A stretch of DNA of 64,000 nucleotides, from the NCBI GenBank assembly GCA_025454815.1, contig JALONR010000008.1:1-64000 (forward strand). Reading direction: 5' to 3'. Every line of letters begins with the position of its first letter. The first letter of the stretch is position 1. The notes under the pieces were generated by a model that did not search any database, was not told the DNA's origin, and saw nothing but the letters and a program-made list of their open reading frames with translations. Below are positions 15,895 to 23,774 of the stretch, in pieces. Made by a program: the position numbers and the translations under genes. Source of the DNA: Bacteroidales bacterium (GTDB taxonomy: Bacteria; Bacteroidota; Bacteroidia; Bacteroidales; VadinHA17).

Positions 15895-17049
15895 TTAGAA
15901 ATCAAATACAAACATTAGCTGAAATCCCTTCCCGGAAAAGGAATTGCCCCCTTCACCGCTGGTGTACAGAACCGCATCATCGGGATTCCAATATGTCATT
16001 AAATAAAATGTAAGATAGTCATATTTCATTTGCAGGTTAATGAACCTGTACCAGTCGTCCGTATCCCAGTTGTAATAGAGCATCCCCGAGATATTATGCG
16101 AAAGCCCTATCGGATAACCCAGTGTTAAGGTGGAAATGTTTCTTTCAGCCCTGGTTTCACCTTCTCCAGGGTGGTTCTGGTACCTGAAGTACTCAGTTGA
16201 CACATTCAGCCCTTTGCCTATCCCGAAGGTGTAGTCCATCCCCAGGCTCAGGTAACTCTCCCATCGTGTTGTAAAAGGATTTTCCTTTTCGTTGAGTTTA
16301 CCCACCATCTCGAACCAGATACCGGGGCCGATATCCCATTTCCCGTCTGCTGCAAAAAGCTGCTCATTGTACCTGGTATCATTCAACCCGGGTATCTGAA
16401 CGGCAAGCGCAGAATAATCCGCATCCCGGTGGTGGTAACTCAGGGCAAATTCTCCCCCCGGAACCGGCAGCTGTACCCTTCCGCCGTATTCCGGGATCTC
16501 CTCCAATGAAGGCATTGCTTCCCATCCTTTGGTTTTGTCATTACCGTAAAGTCCCCATAACCAGATGTTTGCATTATTGCTGAAATAGTATCGTCCGAGC
16601 AGCGCGTAAACCCCATCGGTGAGCATCAGCGGATCCCTGAAATCCATTTTGTCAAACCACATAAGCGGCCTCAGGATTGTTGATGAACCAAAGTTTATCT
16701 TCTGAAGTCCTGCCCTTATTTCGAGATGCGAGGTGGAATACCTCATCCACAGGCGATATGGTTTGAACCTGAAATAAGCTGAGTCATAGTTACTGCCGGT
16801 GAAATGCACACTGCCGAAGGTATTTGCGGAAAACTCCGCATCAAACTTGCCATTGGCACCTGCTTTTATCCACGGGCTGATGGTTGGGATATACCTGATG
16901 CCCGACTGCCATTTAACCTCTTCCGGGAAATTCATCCCCAGCCAGGTGCTGACCTGGTTTTCAAATTCAAGACCGGCATTCTGACCGTGGATGCCAGGAG
17001 AGAGGACCATAAAAATGCAAAAGGCAATAAATAAAACAGCTCTTCTCAT
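15895..17049 (-). CDS. Outer-membrane beta-barrel protein (DUF1302/porin-like)
   Basis: 384 residues. The signal peptide ends near GIHGQ (residue 23). The rest alternates short amphipathic strands rich in Tyr, Trp and Gly, and ends in an aromatic residue (FVFDF), as barrels recognised by BamA do. The central pattern GLQKINFGSSTILRPL with a following WFDKMDFRDP stretch resembles DUF1302/alginate-export-like barrels. It overlaps the PlsY-like gene by 4 bp and precedes the LolD-like ATPase by 18 bp. It is a candidate outer-membrane end point of the transport route. Specific function is not identifiable. Confidence 0.75.
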   Translation of the reverse strand: MRRAVLFIAFCIFMVLSPGIHGQNAGLEFENQVSTWLGMNFPEEVKWQSGIRYIPTISPWIKAGANGKFDAEFSANTFGSVHFTGSNYDSAYFRFKPYRLWMRYSTSHLEIRAGLQKINFGSSTILRPLMWFDKMDFRDPLMLTDGVYALLGRYYFSNNANIWLWGLYGNDKTKGWEAMPSLEEIPEYGGRVQLPVPGGEFALSYHHRDADYSALAVQIPGLNDTRYNEQLFAADGKWDIGPGIWFEMVGKLNEKENPFTTRWESYLSLGMDYTFGIGKGLNVSTEYFRYQNHPGEGETRAERNISTLTLGYPIGLSHNISGMLYYNWDTDDWYRFINLQMKYDYLTFYLMTYWNPDDAVLYTSGEGGNSFSGKGFQLMFVFDF

Positions 17050-17834
17050 TTACCGGCCTCCTTACCTTTTGAAAGCAATCGCCGCAGAAGGCTGTAAAGG
17101 CTGTACCTGTCAAGCATTCTTCCGGGGCTCTTTCCCATAAGGATGAATTCGGAGACCTCTTCTTCAGTGAATTTTGAGCCTCTCTTCCTCTTGAGCTCAC
17201 TGAATCGTGCCAGATCCTTCCTCATTGATATAAGAAAGAGTACCACCATCAGCACCATGAATGCCACATACCGCCAGTCTCGATACTGGAACCAGAGCCA
17301 TACGGGCATCAGGAAATAGGCACCCCATCTCATTACGAGGACACTCCCGGTTATAAATCCGAGGACAACCGATGCCAGGTTGGCAAATAAGTATCCGCTC
17401 CAGCTTGTGACCAGCAGTGAACCGATTATTGAAGATTCTCCGCGGCCTCCCCTGAAACCGTACCATACAGGGAAATTGTGACCTGCTACACCGGAGAGCG
17501 CAACAAGCAGATGATATGGCTGTTCTTCAAATGCCAGCTTTACAAGAAGCATTGGCAACGCAACCTTAAGCATATCTGCAATTGAGGTGATGCACCCGTA
17601 CTTTGCCCCAAGCTTCTTGTTTACAAGAGTGGCGCTTACCAGGTCTGATTCAAAAACCTCATCTGAATTGGGAACCGGCTCTGCAAAAGGTTCAATGTTT
17701 CGCTTTCCGGTAGCCAGGAAATAGACTATCCTGGCGGATGAAACAGTGCCGATCAGGTACCCCGCAACGGAGCAAACCAGCGCCGTCAGCCAGGGATGAT
17801 TGTTTGCAAATGCCAGAACCTCATTCATAATCAT
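17046..17834 (-). CDS. PlsY-like glycerol-3-phosphate acyltransferase homologue, divergent
   Basis: 262 residues with about six helices. The second PlsY motif is clear (GHNFPVWYGFRGGRG, 118-132), with Arg where PlsY usually has Lys in GGKG. The D-x-x-K helix after motif 1 is kept (IADMLKVALPML). Motif 1, normally SGNIGATNVLR, is changed to SDLVSATLVNKK near residues 63-74 and preceded by an extra acidic loop. PlsY transfers an acyl group from acyl phosphate to glycerol 3-phosphate at the inner membrane. The altered motif suggests a different acceptor or loss of activity. It overlaps the upstream PEP-utilizing enzyme by 14 bp and the barrel gene by 4 bp. Confidence 0.75.
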   Translation of the reverse strand: MIMNEVLAFANNHPWLTALVCSVAGYLIGTVSSARIVYFLATGKRNIEPFAEPVPNSDEVFESDLVSATLVNKKLGAKYGCITSIADMLKVALPMLLVKLAFEEQPYHLLVALSGVAGHNFPVWYGFRGGRGESSIIGSLLVTSWSGYLFANLASVVLGFITGSVLVMRWGAYFLMPVWLWFQYRDWRYVAFMVLMVVLFLISMRKDLARFSELKRKRGSKFTEEEVSEFILMGKSPGRMLDRYSLYSLLRRLLSKGKEAGK

Positions 17835-20148
17835 GTAAAGTTAATATGCCGTTTGACCCGTTTACGGTTGCTGTCAGCCCGCTGCCGATTGCACAGGCAT
17901 TAGCTACCGAAACCATGGCAGGAATACCCATCTCCCTTGCAATTATTGAACAGTGCGAAAGCATCCCCCCGGTCTCCGAGACAATTGCACCTGCCTTTGC
18001 CAGTACAGTAGTCCAGCTGACGTCTGAAAAGGGAATGAGAATTATGTCGCCCCTCTCTACCGTGTCAAAATCAGAAAGGCTCTTCACCACCCTTGTCTTG
18101 CCTGTGTAGCTGCCCGGCGAAGTGCCGGTACCTGAGTGATTCCTGCTTTTCCCGGTCTCCGGAGGCGGGGCATCTTCACCGTAAATAACCACCGGCAGCA
18201 CAATATCCTTTGTTTCCTCCATCTCCCCGCGGCGTTGCCTTACACGGTCACGGTAATCAATCATTGCCGGTGTGTCAAGATCTTTCATTGCCACATCAAC
18301 CTCTTCACGGGTGAGAAGGAATATATCATCACTCTTTTCCAGAATACCCCTTGAGACCATCTCTGAAGCGGCAAGCAGGAATAACTTACGGAACAGACCG
18401 TAGCCGTAAATATACAAAGAACTTATTTGTTCCCTGTAAACCTTGAATCGCCCTGCCCTCTGGTAAGCCTTTCGCATTGAGGACGGCACCCTTATCCCTC
18501 TTTCTTTCAGACCGTCAAGGGTATACAGTTCGGTCCTTCTTTCCTGCCCGTCGGCTGACATGATCATCCTGAAGAGGGCCTCAGGATCTTCCTCCCACTT
18601 GATATATGACAGGTCAGTACCACTTTCACTCAGATGGCCGAAAAGTCCTGTAAACTCATCAACCATCCTGCATATATCCTCTGCCTCAGGAAGACTCCTC
18701 ATGGCAGCCATTGAAATACATTTTTCCCTGGCTTCCGGCGGGAGGGCTTCAATAGCATTCTTTATCCCGTGCAGCAGAGGGAGAGGCTCGTAATCCTTCA
18801 TCAACGGAAAATCCTTCCTGAAATCCAGGGTGTCATAATCAAGACCTTCCTTCGCCAGTTTCTTTTTCAGCCCCTTGTGATACATGGTCATCAGCATTGG
18901 GGTGACTATGTTCAGGTAGGCAAGTTTCCGTCCTGTTTCAAACAGCCTGGAATAAAGTCCGGGATAGGTGCCGGGGCTGAATTGCGCCGGAATAGTTACG
19001 GCCATCTCCCTGCAACTGGCTTTCAGTGGTTCAAATTCACTCAGGAACCTCTTTTCAAATGAGATCTTTGATCTTACGAACCTGATAATCCTGAATGTAT
19101 GACGGAGGGCCCTGATGCCGGGTCTGAAGGAATGCATTCCGCTTTCATGGCCGGTCATGAATTTTTCAAGGCTGTCAGCCGGTACACCTATCTTCTGAAG
19201 TATGCCCCCCAGCACGGCTATATTGAAATAGGCCTGGTAGTAAAAGGGCTTTGCCAGGTCCTCGGGCTTCGTTTCCAGTGGCCCGGCGATCTCCTCCAGG
19301 AGACCGATCCATGTACCGTTCACCAGGGGTATGTTCACTGACCAGACAAGTGGCTTCACCTGACCGGGCAGCATCTCGCGGGCCATCTTGGACGAGTAGA
19401 CCGCGATCTCCTTTCTTGCGGTTATCTGCCTCAGCTGCAGGTAGTAAAGCTGCTTCCCGTCATAGATCCACTCAATATCGGTATGTTTTCCATAGTATAA
19501 CTTCAGTTTTGCCGTGTCGGCAGCCACCTTCCTGATAACATGAAACAATTCATACCCTTCATCGCCTTCGAGGACATTCTTTTTCCTGATCCGCCACCGC
19601 ATAGGGGTGACACCTTTCTGGACCAGCTCCTCCCCGGCACCCTCAACCGCTTCAATGACAATCTCGTTCTGATTGGTAACCGGGTTTCTGCTGAAACTGA
19701 CACCCGCCAGCCTGGAAGGAATCATTTCCTGGATTATCACACCACACCTGATTCCCGTTATACCAGTCTTCCTGACATAGTCATTGTCACTCAGGAATGA
19801 GGCCGAATCCCACACCTTCCTTATAGCCCTTAAGATATCATCAGTCCCTTTTACATTGATAACTGTCTGAAACTGACCGGCAAAGCTGAATTCCTGTGAG
19901 TCCTCTGCAGTGGTGGATGAACGTACTGCCCAGGTTCTGGCAGGCAGATCCTCCAATTCCTTTTCCAGGTTGTAAATTAGGGATTCTTCACCGGAAATGT
20001 ATCTCTCATATGCGCTTGTGGTGACGAAATATGTAAGCGGAATATTGAAGCCGTAATGATGGAGGAATATCAATGAGTTGGCCTTGTTGCCGGTTTCGTC
20101 GGCATTGAGTCCTGCTCTTAGTTTCTTTATCATTGGCTGCTGCTTCAT
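17821..20148 (-). CDS. PEP-utilizing/ATP-grasp phosphotransferase (rifampin-phosphotransferase-like layout)
   Basis: 775 residues. The N-terminal PPDK-type ATP-binding domain (about 1-265) contains AVRSSTTAEDS and SFAGQFQT. A long helical middle domain (about 270-640) follows. The C-terminal swivelling phosphohistidine domain contains ETGGMLSHCSIIAREMGIPA with H732 as the phospho-carrier. The C-terminal TIM barrel of PEP synthase and PPDK is absent, so the order matches rifampin phosphotransferase: ATP domain, acceptor domain, His domain. It probably moves a phosphate from ATP via His to an unknown hydroxyl acceptor. The 14-bp overlap with the PlsY-like gene argues for a role in lipid or envelope chemistry rather than drug resistance. 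Confidence 0.82.
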   Translation of the reverse strand: MKQQPMIKKLRAGLNADETGNKANSLIFLHHYGFNIPLTYFVTTSAYERYISGEESLIYNLEKELEDLPARTWAVRSSTTAEDSQEFSFAGQFQTVINVKGTDDILRAIRKVWDSASFLSDNDYVRKTGITGIRCGVIIQEMIPSRLAGVSFSRNPVTNQNEIVIEAVEGAGEELVQKGVTPMRWRIRKKNVLEGDEGYELFHVIRKVAADTAKLKLYYGKHTDIEWIYDGKQLYYLQLRQITARKEIAVYSSKMAREMLPGQVKPLVWSVNIPLVNGTWIGLLEEIAGPLETKPEDLAKPFYYQAYFNIAVLGGILQKIGVPADSLEKFMTGHESGMHSFRPGIRALRHTFRIIRFVRSKISFEKRFLSEFEPLKASCREMAVTIPAQFSPGTYPGLYSRLFETGRKLAYLNIVTPMLMTMYHKGLKKKLAKEGLDYDTLDFRKDFPLMKDYEPLPLLHGIKNAIEALPPEAREKCISMAAMRSLPEAEDICRMVDEFTGLFGHLSESGTDLSYIKWEEDPEALFRMIMSADGQERRTELYTLDGLKERGIRVPSSMRKAYQRAGRFKVYREQISSLYIYGYGLFRKLFLLAASEMVSRGILEKSDDIFLLTREEVDVAMKDLDTPAMIDYRDRVRQRRGEMEETKDIVLPVVIYGEDAPPPETGKSRNHSGTGTSPGSYTGKTRVVKSLSDFDTVERGDIILIPFSDVSWTTVLAKAGAIVSETGGMLSHCSIIAREMGIPAMVSVANACAIGSGLTATVNGSNGILTLHDYE

Positions 20149-20158
20149 GATGGTTTCA

Positions 20159-21577
20159 TTAACGGGTTAGGCGGTTTATCATTCCCCTGAAAACTAATTC
20201 ATGCAGAGGCATCACTGAGTACCAGTAGAGTCTGCCTTTAAGTCCAAGAGGCCTGAAGGTGGCCGTCTGCATTAAAGTATTCTCCTCAATCCTGAATTCG
20301 AGCCATGCCTCTCCCGGTAGCTTCATCTCTGCATACAACAGGAGTCTGCCTTCTTTACGGTCAGCGTAGAGTACACGCCAGAAATCCAGTGCATCACCCG
20401 GTGATATCTCCCTGTCGTTCTTTCTTCCCCGGCGGAGGCCCACACCTCCCGAGAGCTTGTCCATAAACCCCCTCAATCCCCAGAGCCAGTTTGCGTAATA
20501 CCACCCGTTCCTGCCCCCGAGCGTCCAGATTCTCTCCACTACACTCTCCCGGTCGGTGAAGGTTCTTTTCCTGGTATCCCTGAAGCAGCCGTGAACCGGT
20601 ACCCTTACAAGATCAGACACACCCCGTTCCAGTCCCGGACCGGAAAGAGCGTCAGTCCAGCTCGAAGTGACCTCATGGTGCTCTATCCTCTCAAATGCGC
20701 TCCTGACTGCCTCATCAAAACTCATCAGGGTTATCCCCAGCTCACTGTGGAGATCGTTCTCACGGCATATCACTTCCACCTTCATGCTGTCAACCAGGTT
20801 TACCGCAAGCTTGTACGAGGTGGAGGTAACAAAATAGAGCCAGTAGGAGGAGAGCCTGGGTGTCATGACAGGAACCACTATTATTTTGCGCCTGAGGTTC
20901 CTGATGCCTGCAAACCTTAGCAGCATTTCCTTATAGGTCAGTATATCGGGGCCGCCGATATCAAAGCTTCTGTCAAAGCAGCTCTCTTTCATCAGTACTC
21001 CGCTGAGGAACTCTATTACATTCCTTGCTGCAATGGGCTGTGATCTAGTGTTGAGCCACCTGGGAGCAATCATTAACGGGAGCTTCTCCACGAGGTCACG
21101 GATTATTTCAAAGGATGCACTGCCGGACCCCAGGATAATGCCTGCCCTGAGTGTTGTCAGATGATACGAACCTGCTGACAGTTCATCTTCTACCGTTTTG
21201 CGCGATGCAAGATGCCTCGACAGCTTGCCGGTGTTTACAATACCGCTGAGGTAAATCACCTGTCTCACCCTCGTCCTCGCCATGCGCTCACGGAAGTTGA
21301 TGGCAGACCTTTTTTCCATATCATCAAAGCTGCCGGTGGAGGCTGACATGGAGTGGATGAGGTAGTAAGCGGCATCAATATCATCAGGTATTGCTTCAAG
21401 CGATTCCGGCACGAGGAAATTGGCCTCTGTGACCGACAGTTTCTCACTATTGTATTTTGCCGTATCAAATCTCTGCCTGTCACGCACGCAGCAGATCACC
21501 TCATGCCCTCCGGCAAGCAGGGAAGGAAGCAGCCTTTTTGCTATATACCCGGTGGCACCTGTGAGGAGTATCTTCAT
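20159..21577 (-). CDS. SDR-type NAD(P)-binding protein with C-terminal DUF2867 domain
   Basis: 472 residues in two parts. The first ~300 residues are an atypical short-chain dehydrogenase with TGATGYIAKRL (G7-x2-G10-x2-A13). The last ~150 residues fit DUF2867, with WYYANWLWGLRGFMDKL and the closing PLHELVFRGMINRL. The DUF2867 domain resembles START-like lipid-binding folds, which would suit a lipid-related operon, but no reaction is known. It lies 11 bp before the PEP-utilizing gene on the same transcript. Confidence 0.85.
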   Translation of the reverse strand: MKILLTGATGYIAKRLLPSLLAGGHEVICCVRDRQRFDTAKYNSEKLSVTEANFLVPESLEAIPDDIDAAYYLIHSMSASTGSFDDMEKRSAINFRERMARTRVRQVIYLSGIVNTGKLSRHLASRKTVEDELSAGSYHLTTLRAGIILGSGSASFEIIRDLVEKLPLMIAPRWLNTRSQPIAARNVIEFLSGVLMKESCFDRSFDIGGPDILTYKEMLLRFAGIRNLRRKIIVVPVMTPRLSSYWLYFVTSTSYKLAVNLVDSMKVEVICRENDLHSELGITLMSFDEAVRSAFERIEHHEVTSSWTDALSGPGLERGVSDLVRVPVHGCFRDTRKRTFTDRESVVERIWTLGGRNGWYYANWLWGLRGFMDKLSGGVGLRRGRKNDREISPGDALDFWRVLYADRKEGRLLLYAEMKLPGEAWLEFRIEENTLMQTATFRPLGLKGRLYWYSVMPLHELVFRGMINRLTR

Positions 21578-21623
21578 AGCTGGCTTTTAAGGGTTTCTTT
21601 TTGCATGACTTCTTTTTCCCGGT

Positions 21624-22241
21624 TCAGAATATGATTCGCAAACCCGCCGCTATCGATTCCTGGTTGATCACAGTCGCCACCGGTTCTATGATCCCCGGTC
21701 TTATATCACGGAAGATGAAATACATTACCATGTCAAATACCAGCAGGAAGCCACCCTGAAGGATTACAGCGTTGCCATACCCCATTAGAAGGTCAGCCCT
21801 CTTTTCTGACTTCGCCGACAGATGCCTCATCAGGAACCCGGCTCCCATATATCCCACATCGAGTCCTGAGTTTATCAGGAACAACTTTTCTGTTTTCAGG
21901 TGCCTTGCAAGCAGATCCTCTCCGGTCATGGAAAGTATGTCGGTGCTGTAGTTGCCGTAAAGCGCTATTCCTGCAATGGATAAATTGATTACGTTCCAGA
22001 ACAGGTTCATCTGGCTGAAATACTTCTTTTCTCCCTCAAATGCTGCCCAGCCATAAGCACCTGCAGCCAGGTTAGCCAGCGCCCAGCCCCCCAGAACGTA
22101 CATCCCTCCGTTGCCGGCAGCCATGCTTGCTTCCCCGAACGTTGCTGTGACATCCTGCCCCCGGAGGGTAATAGCTGTCATGAGGAAGATTATTGACATC
22201 ACCACCCGTCTTTCTGCTTTCATGCTTTTCAGTATATTCAT
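21624..22241 (-). CDS. Conserved Bacteroidota membrane protein (DUF6992-like)
   Basis: 205 residues. An N-terminal signal or anchor (about 14-28) is followed by about four hydrophobic segments, and the sequence ends in a short charged and hydrophobic tail. The pattern GGWALANLAAGAYGW and the regular helix spacing recall the uncharacterised DUF6992 proteins of Bacteroidota. No catalytic residues stand out. It sits 46 bp before the SDR gene and 22 bp after the ferrochelatase-like gene, so it is probably part of the same operon. Start choice among several early Met codons is uncertain. Confidence 0.55.
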   Translation of the reverse strand: MNILKSMKAERRVVMSIIFLMTAITLRGQDVTATFGEASMAAGNGGMYVLGGWALANLAAGAYGWAAFEGEKKYFSQMNLFWNVINLSIAGIALYGNYSTDILSMTGEDLLARHLKTEKLFLINSGLDVGYMGAGFLMRHLSAKSEKRADLLMGYGNAVILQGGFLLVFDMVMYFIFRDIRPGIIEPVATVINQESIAAGLRIIF

Positions 22242-22263
22242 TTACAGTCGCATAAACAACGTG

Positions 22264-23613
22264 TTAAACCCTGTGGTTCATTACTTCAGCCACCGACATG
22301 AAAGCTGCCTCTGCAACCAGTCTGCTGTATTTTCCTACCGGACAGCCTGCGTATATGCCGGTTGTGTTCCCCTCCCTGAAAACCCGCCTCAGCGGCTTCT
22401 CCCAGTCAGGGTAGGGAACCGGCTGAAAAGGATCATACTCCCTGAATGCCCTGAACTTCTTTATGGCATGGAGGAACATCAGGTCCGTGTTCTCGGCAAT
22501 GAAGTCAACAGGGATCTCCACGGCATAATCAAAGCCCTCTTCTATGGCCTTGCGGTAAGCCATCAGGGTCGAGAATTTCTTCCGTTTCGGATCCCAGTAT
22601 TCGTCGGCAAATTCATCATGACTCCATATCAGTTCACTCCGGCCAGGCCTGCCTCCGATCAGATTCCGCATCTCTCTTTCAAGCGGAACCCTGTATTCCG
22701 GCTCACGCAGGTCAAGAGTCTCCCGTTTGAAGGGATGACCGTGCTTTGACAATATCAGGAGGAGGCTTGCTTCCGGAGGGATCTCAGAAAGTATATCACC
22801 TGCCAGTTCTGTATAAGCTTGACGCATGGGGTGCTGGTTACCGGGCTGATCAGCACAGATTATGTTCGCCGACCCGTTGGCAAAACCATGAACCATCTGA
22901 AGGGCAAGGGAGTAATCTTCAAAATCAGAATAGACAGGATTGCAGAAACAGTGGTATATTATCGTTTCACACCCTTCTGCAATCAGTCCCTCAACTGCCT
23001 CCCTGACTGATTCCGGATACATATAGCGGGCATGCTTTATCACTGCGTCAGGGTATTCGGCCTTAAGCATGGACTCAGCTTCTGAATACACCCTTGCGCA
23101 CTGAACTGACCATGCAACTTTCTTCTCCGGGATAAGGTGACCGTAATACCATCCTGCTACTTTTGCCGCGGTTTTCTGGCAGATCTCAGGGGCCCCTCCC
23201 TTCCCATCACCCGTGTAGAGGAAATACCCGTGATCTGACGGGTTTCTCTTCATTCCGGGTGGCCGCCATCTGTACTCGCATTCTGCATATGGCTTTCCTG
23301 CCCTGTTCGTGAATGAACCGTTCATGTCAACCAGTTGCTTCGGGGCAAATGGCTCCCGGGCAAGCGGATTACCAGGGTCTATCAGCGCAAGTCCCCTGTC
23401 GGCCAGCACCAGGGGCTGGATAAAACCCGGTATCGAATATGCAAAGACATGATCCATAAACCTGGTGTAGAAAGCCGGGTCATGAGATTCCGGCATGCCC
23501 AGGTCAGCAAGGATGATGCCCGGCCTCCCGCGAACAGTACGATCCTGTTTCCTGAACAGTACCTCGTATCCGTAACGCCTGCCGTATCTCTGGTTTCTAA
23601 GCCATTCAAGCAT
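22264..23613 (-). CDS. Ferrochelatase-superfamily protein, enlarged
   Basis: 449 residues, about 100 longer than ordinary HemH. The N-terminal ILADLGMPESHDPAFYTRF corresponds to the LVNLGTPxxPT start of ferrochelatase. HARYMYPESVREAVEGL, then GCETIIYHCFCNPVYSD, corresponds to the MRYGxPSIxxAL...IVVLPLYPQYS region. SKHGHP (H291, H293) corresponds to the catalytic SFHGLP motif, and PVDFIAENTDLMFLH to the PVxFVSDxxETLxE segment. Metal chelation into a tetrapyrrole is therefore plausible but not certain, because the pocket has diverged. It is the first gene of the long leftward operon, next to a divergent promoter region. Confidence 0.7.
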   Translation of the reverse strand: MLEWLRNQRYGRRYGYEVLFRKQDRTVRGRPGIILADLGMPESHDPAFYTRFMDHVFAYSIPGFIQPLVLADRGLALIDPGNPLAREPFAPKQLVDMNGSFTNRAGKPYAECEYRWRPPGMKRNPSDHGYFLYTGDGKGGAPEICQKTAAKVAGWYYGHLIPEKKVAWSVQCARVYSEAESMLKAEYPDAVIKHARYMYPESVREAVEGLIAEGCETIIYHCFCNPVYSDFEDYSLALQMVHGFANGSANIICADQPGNQHPMRQAYTELAGDILSEIPPEASLLLILSKHGHPFKRETLDLREPEYRVPLEREMRNLIGGRPGRSELIWSHDEFADEYWDPKRKKFSTLMAYRKAIEEGFDYAVEIPVDFIAENTDLMFLHAIKKFRAFREYDPFQPVPYPDWEKPLRRVFREGNTTGIYAGCPVGKYSRLVAEAAFMSVAEVMNHRV

Positions 23614-23774
23614 ATTAACCCTTAGAGTTTAGTTAAATAAACTGCTAAAAAATACTTCATGAAAACTGTTATCCAATATCCGCTGCCCGCCTGAAATTTT
23701 GCCGGACTCCCTTATCTTTGTGATATCCGTTAAAATCGCCTTTAGCTACTTTTCGTAATAAATATAATAAGGAA
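23614..23774. promoter_or_regulatory. Divergent promoter region between the lipid-type operon and the M81 peptidase gene
   Basis: A 161-bp spacer between divergent genes. On the plus strand a perfect Bacteroidota -7 element TATCTTTG is at 23713-23720, which would place transcription start about 50 bp before the M81 gene. A TTTTG at 23697-23701 is too close for a standard -33 box. AAGGAA at 23770-23775 could serve as a weak ribosome site. No matching element was found for the minus strand. Confidence 0.4.
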
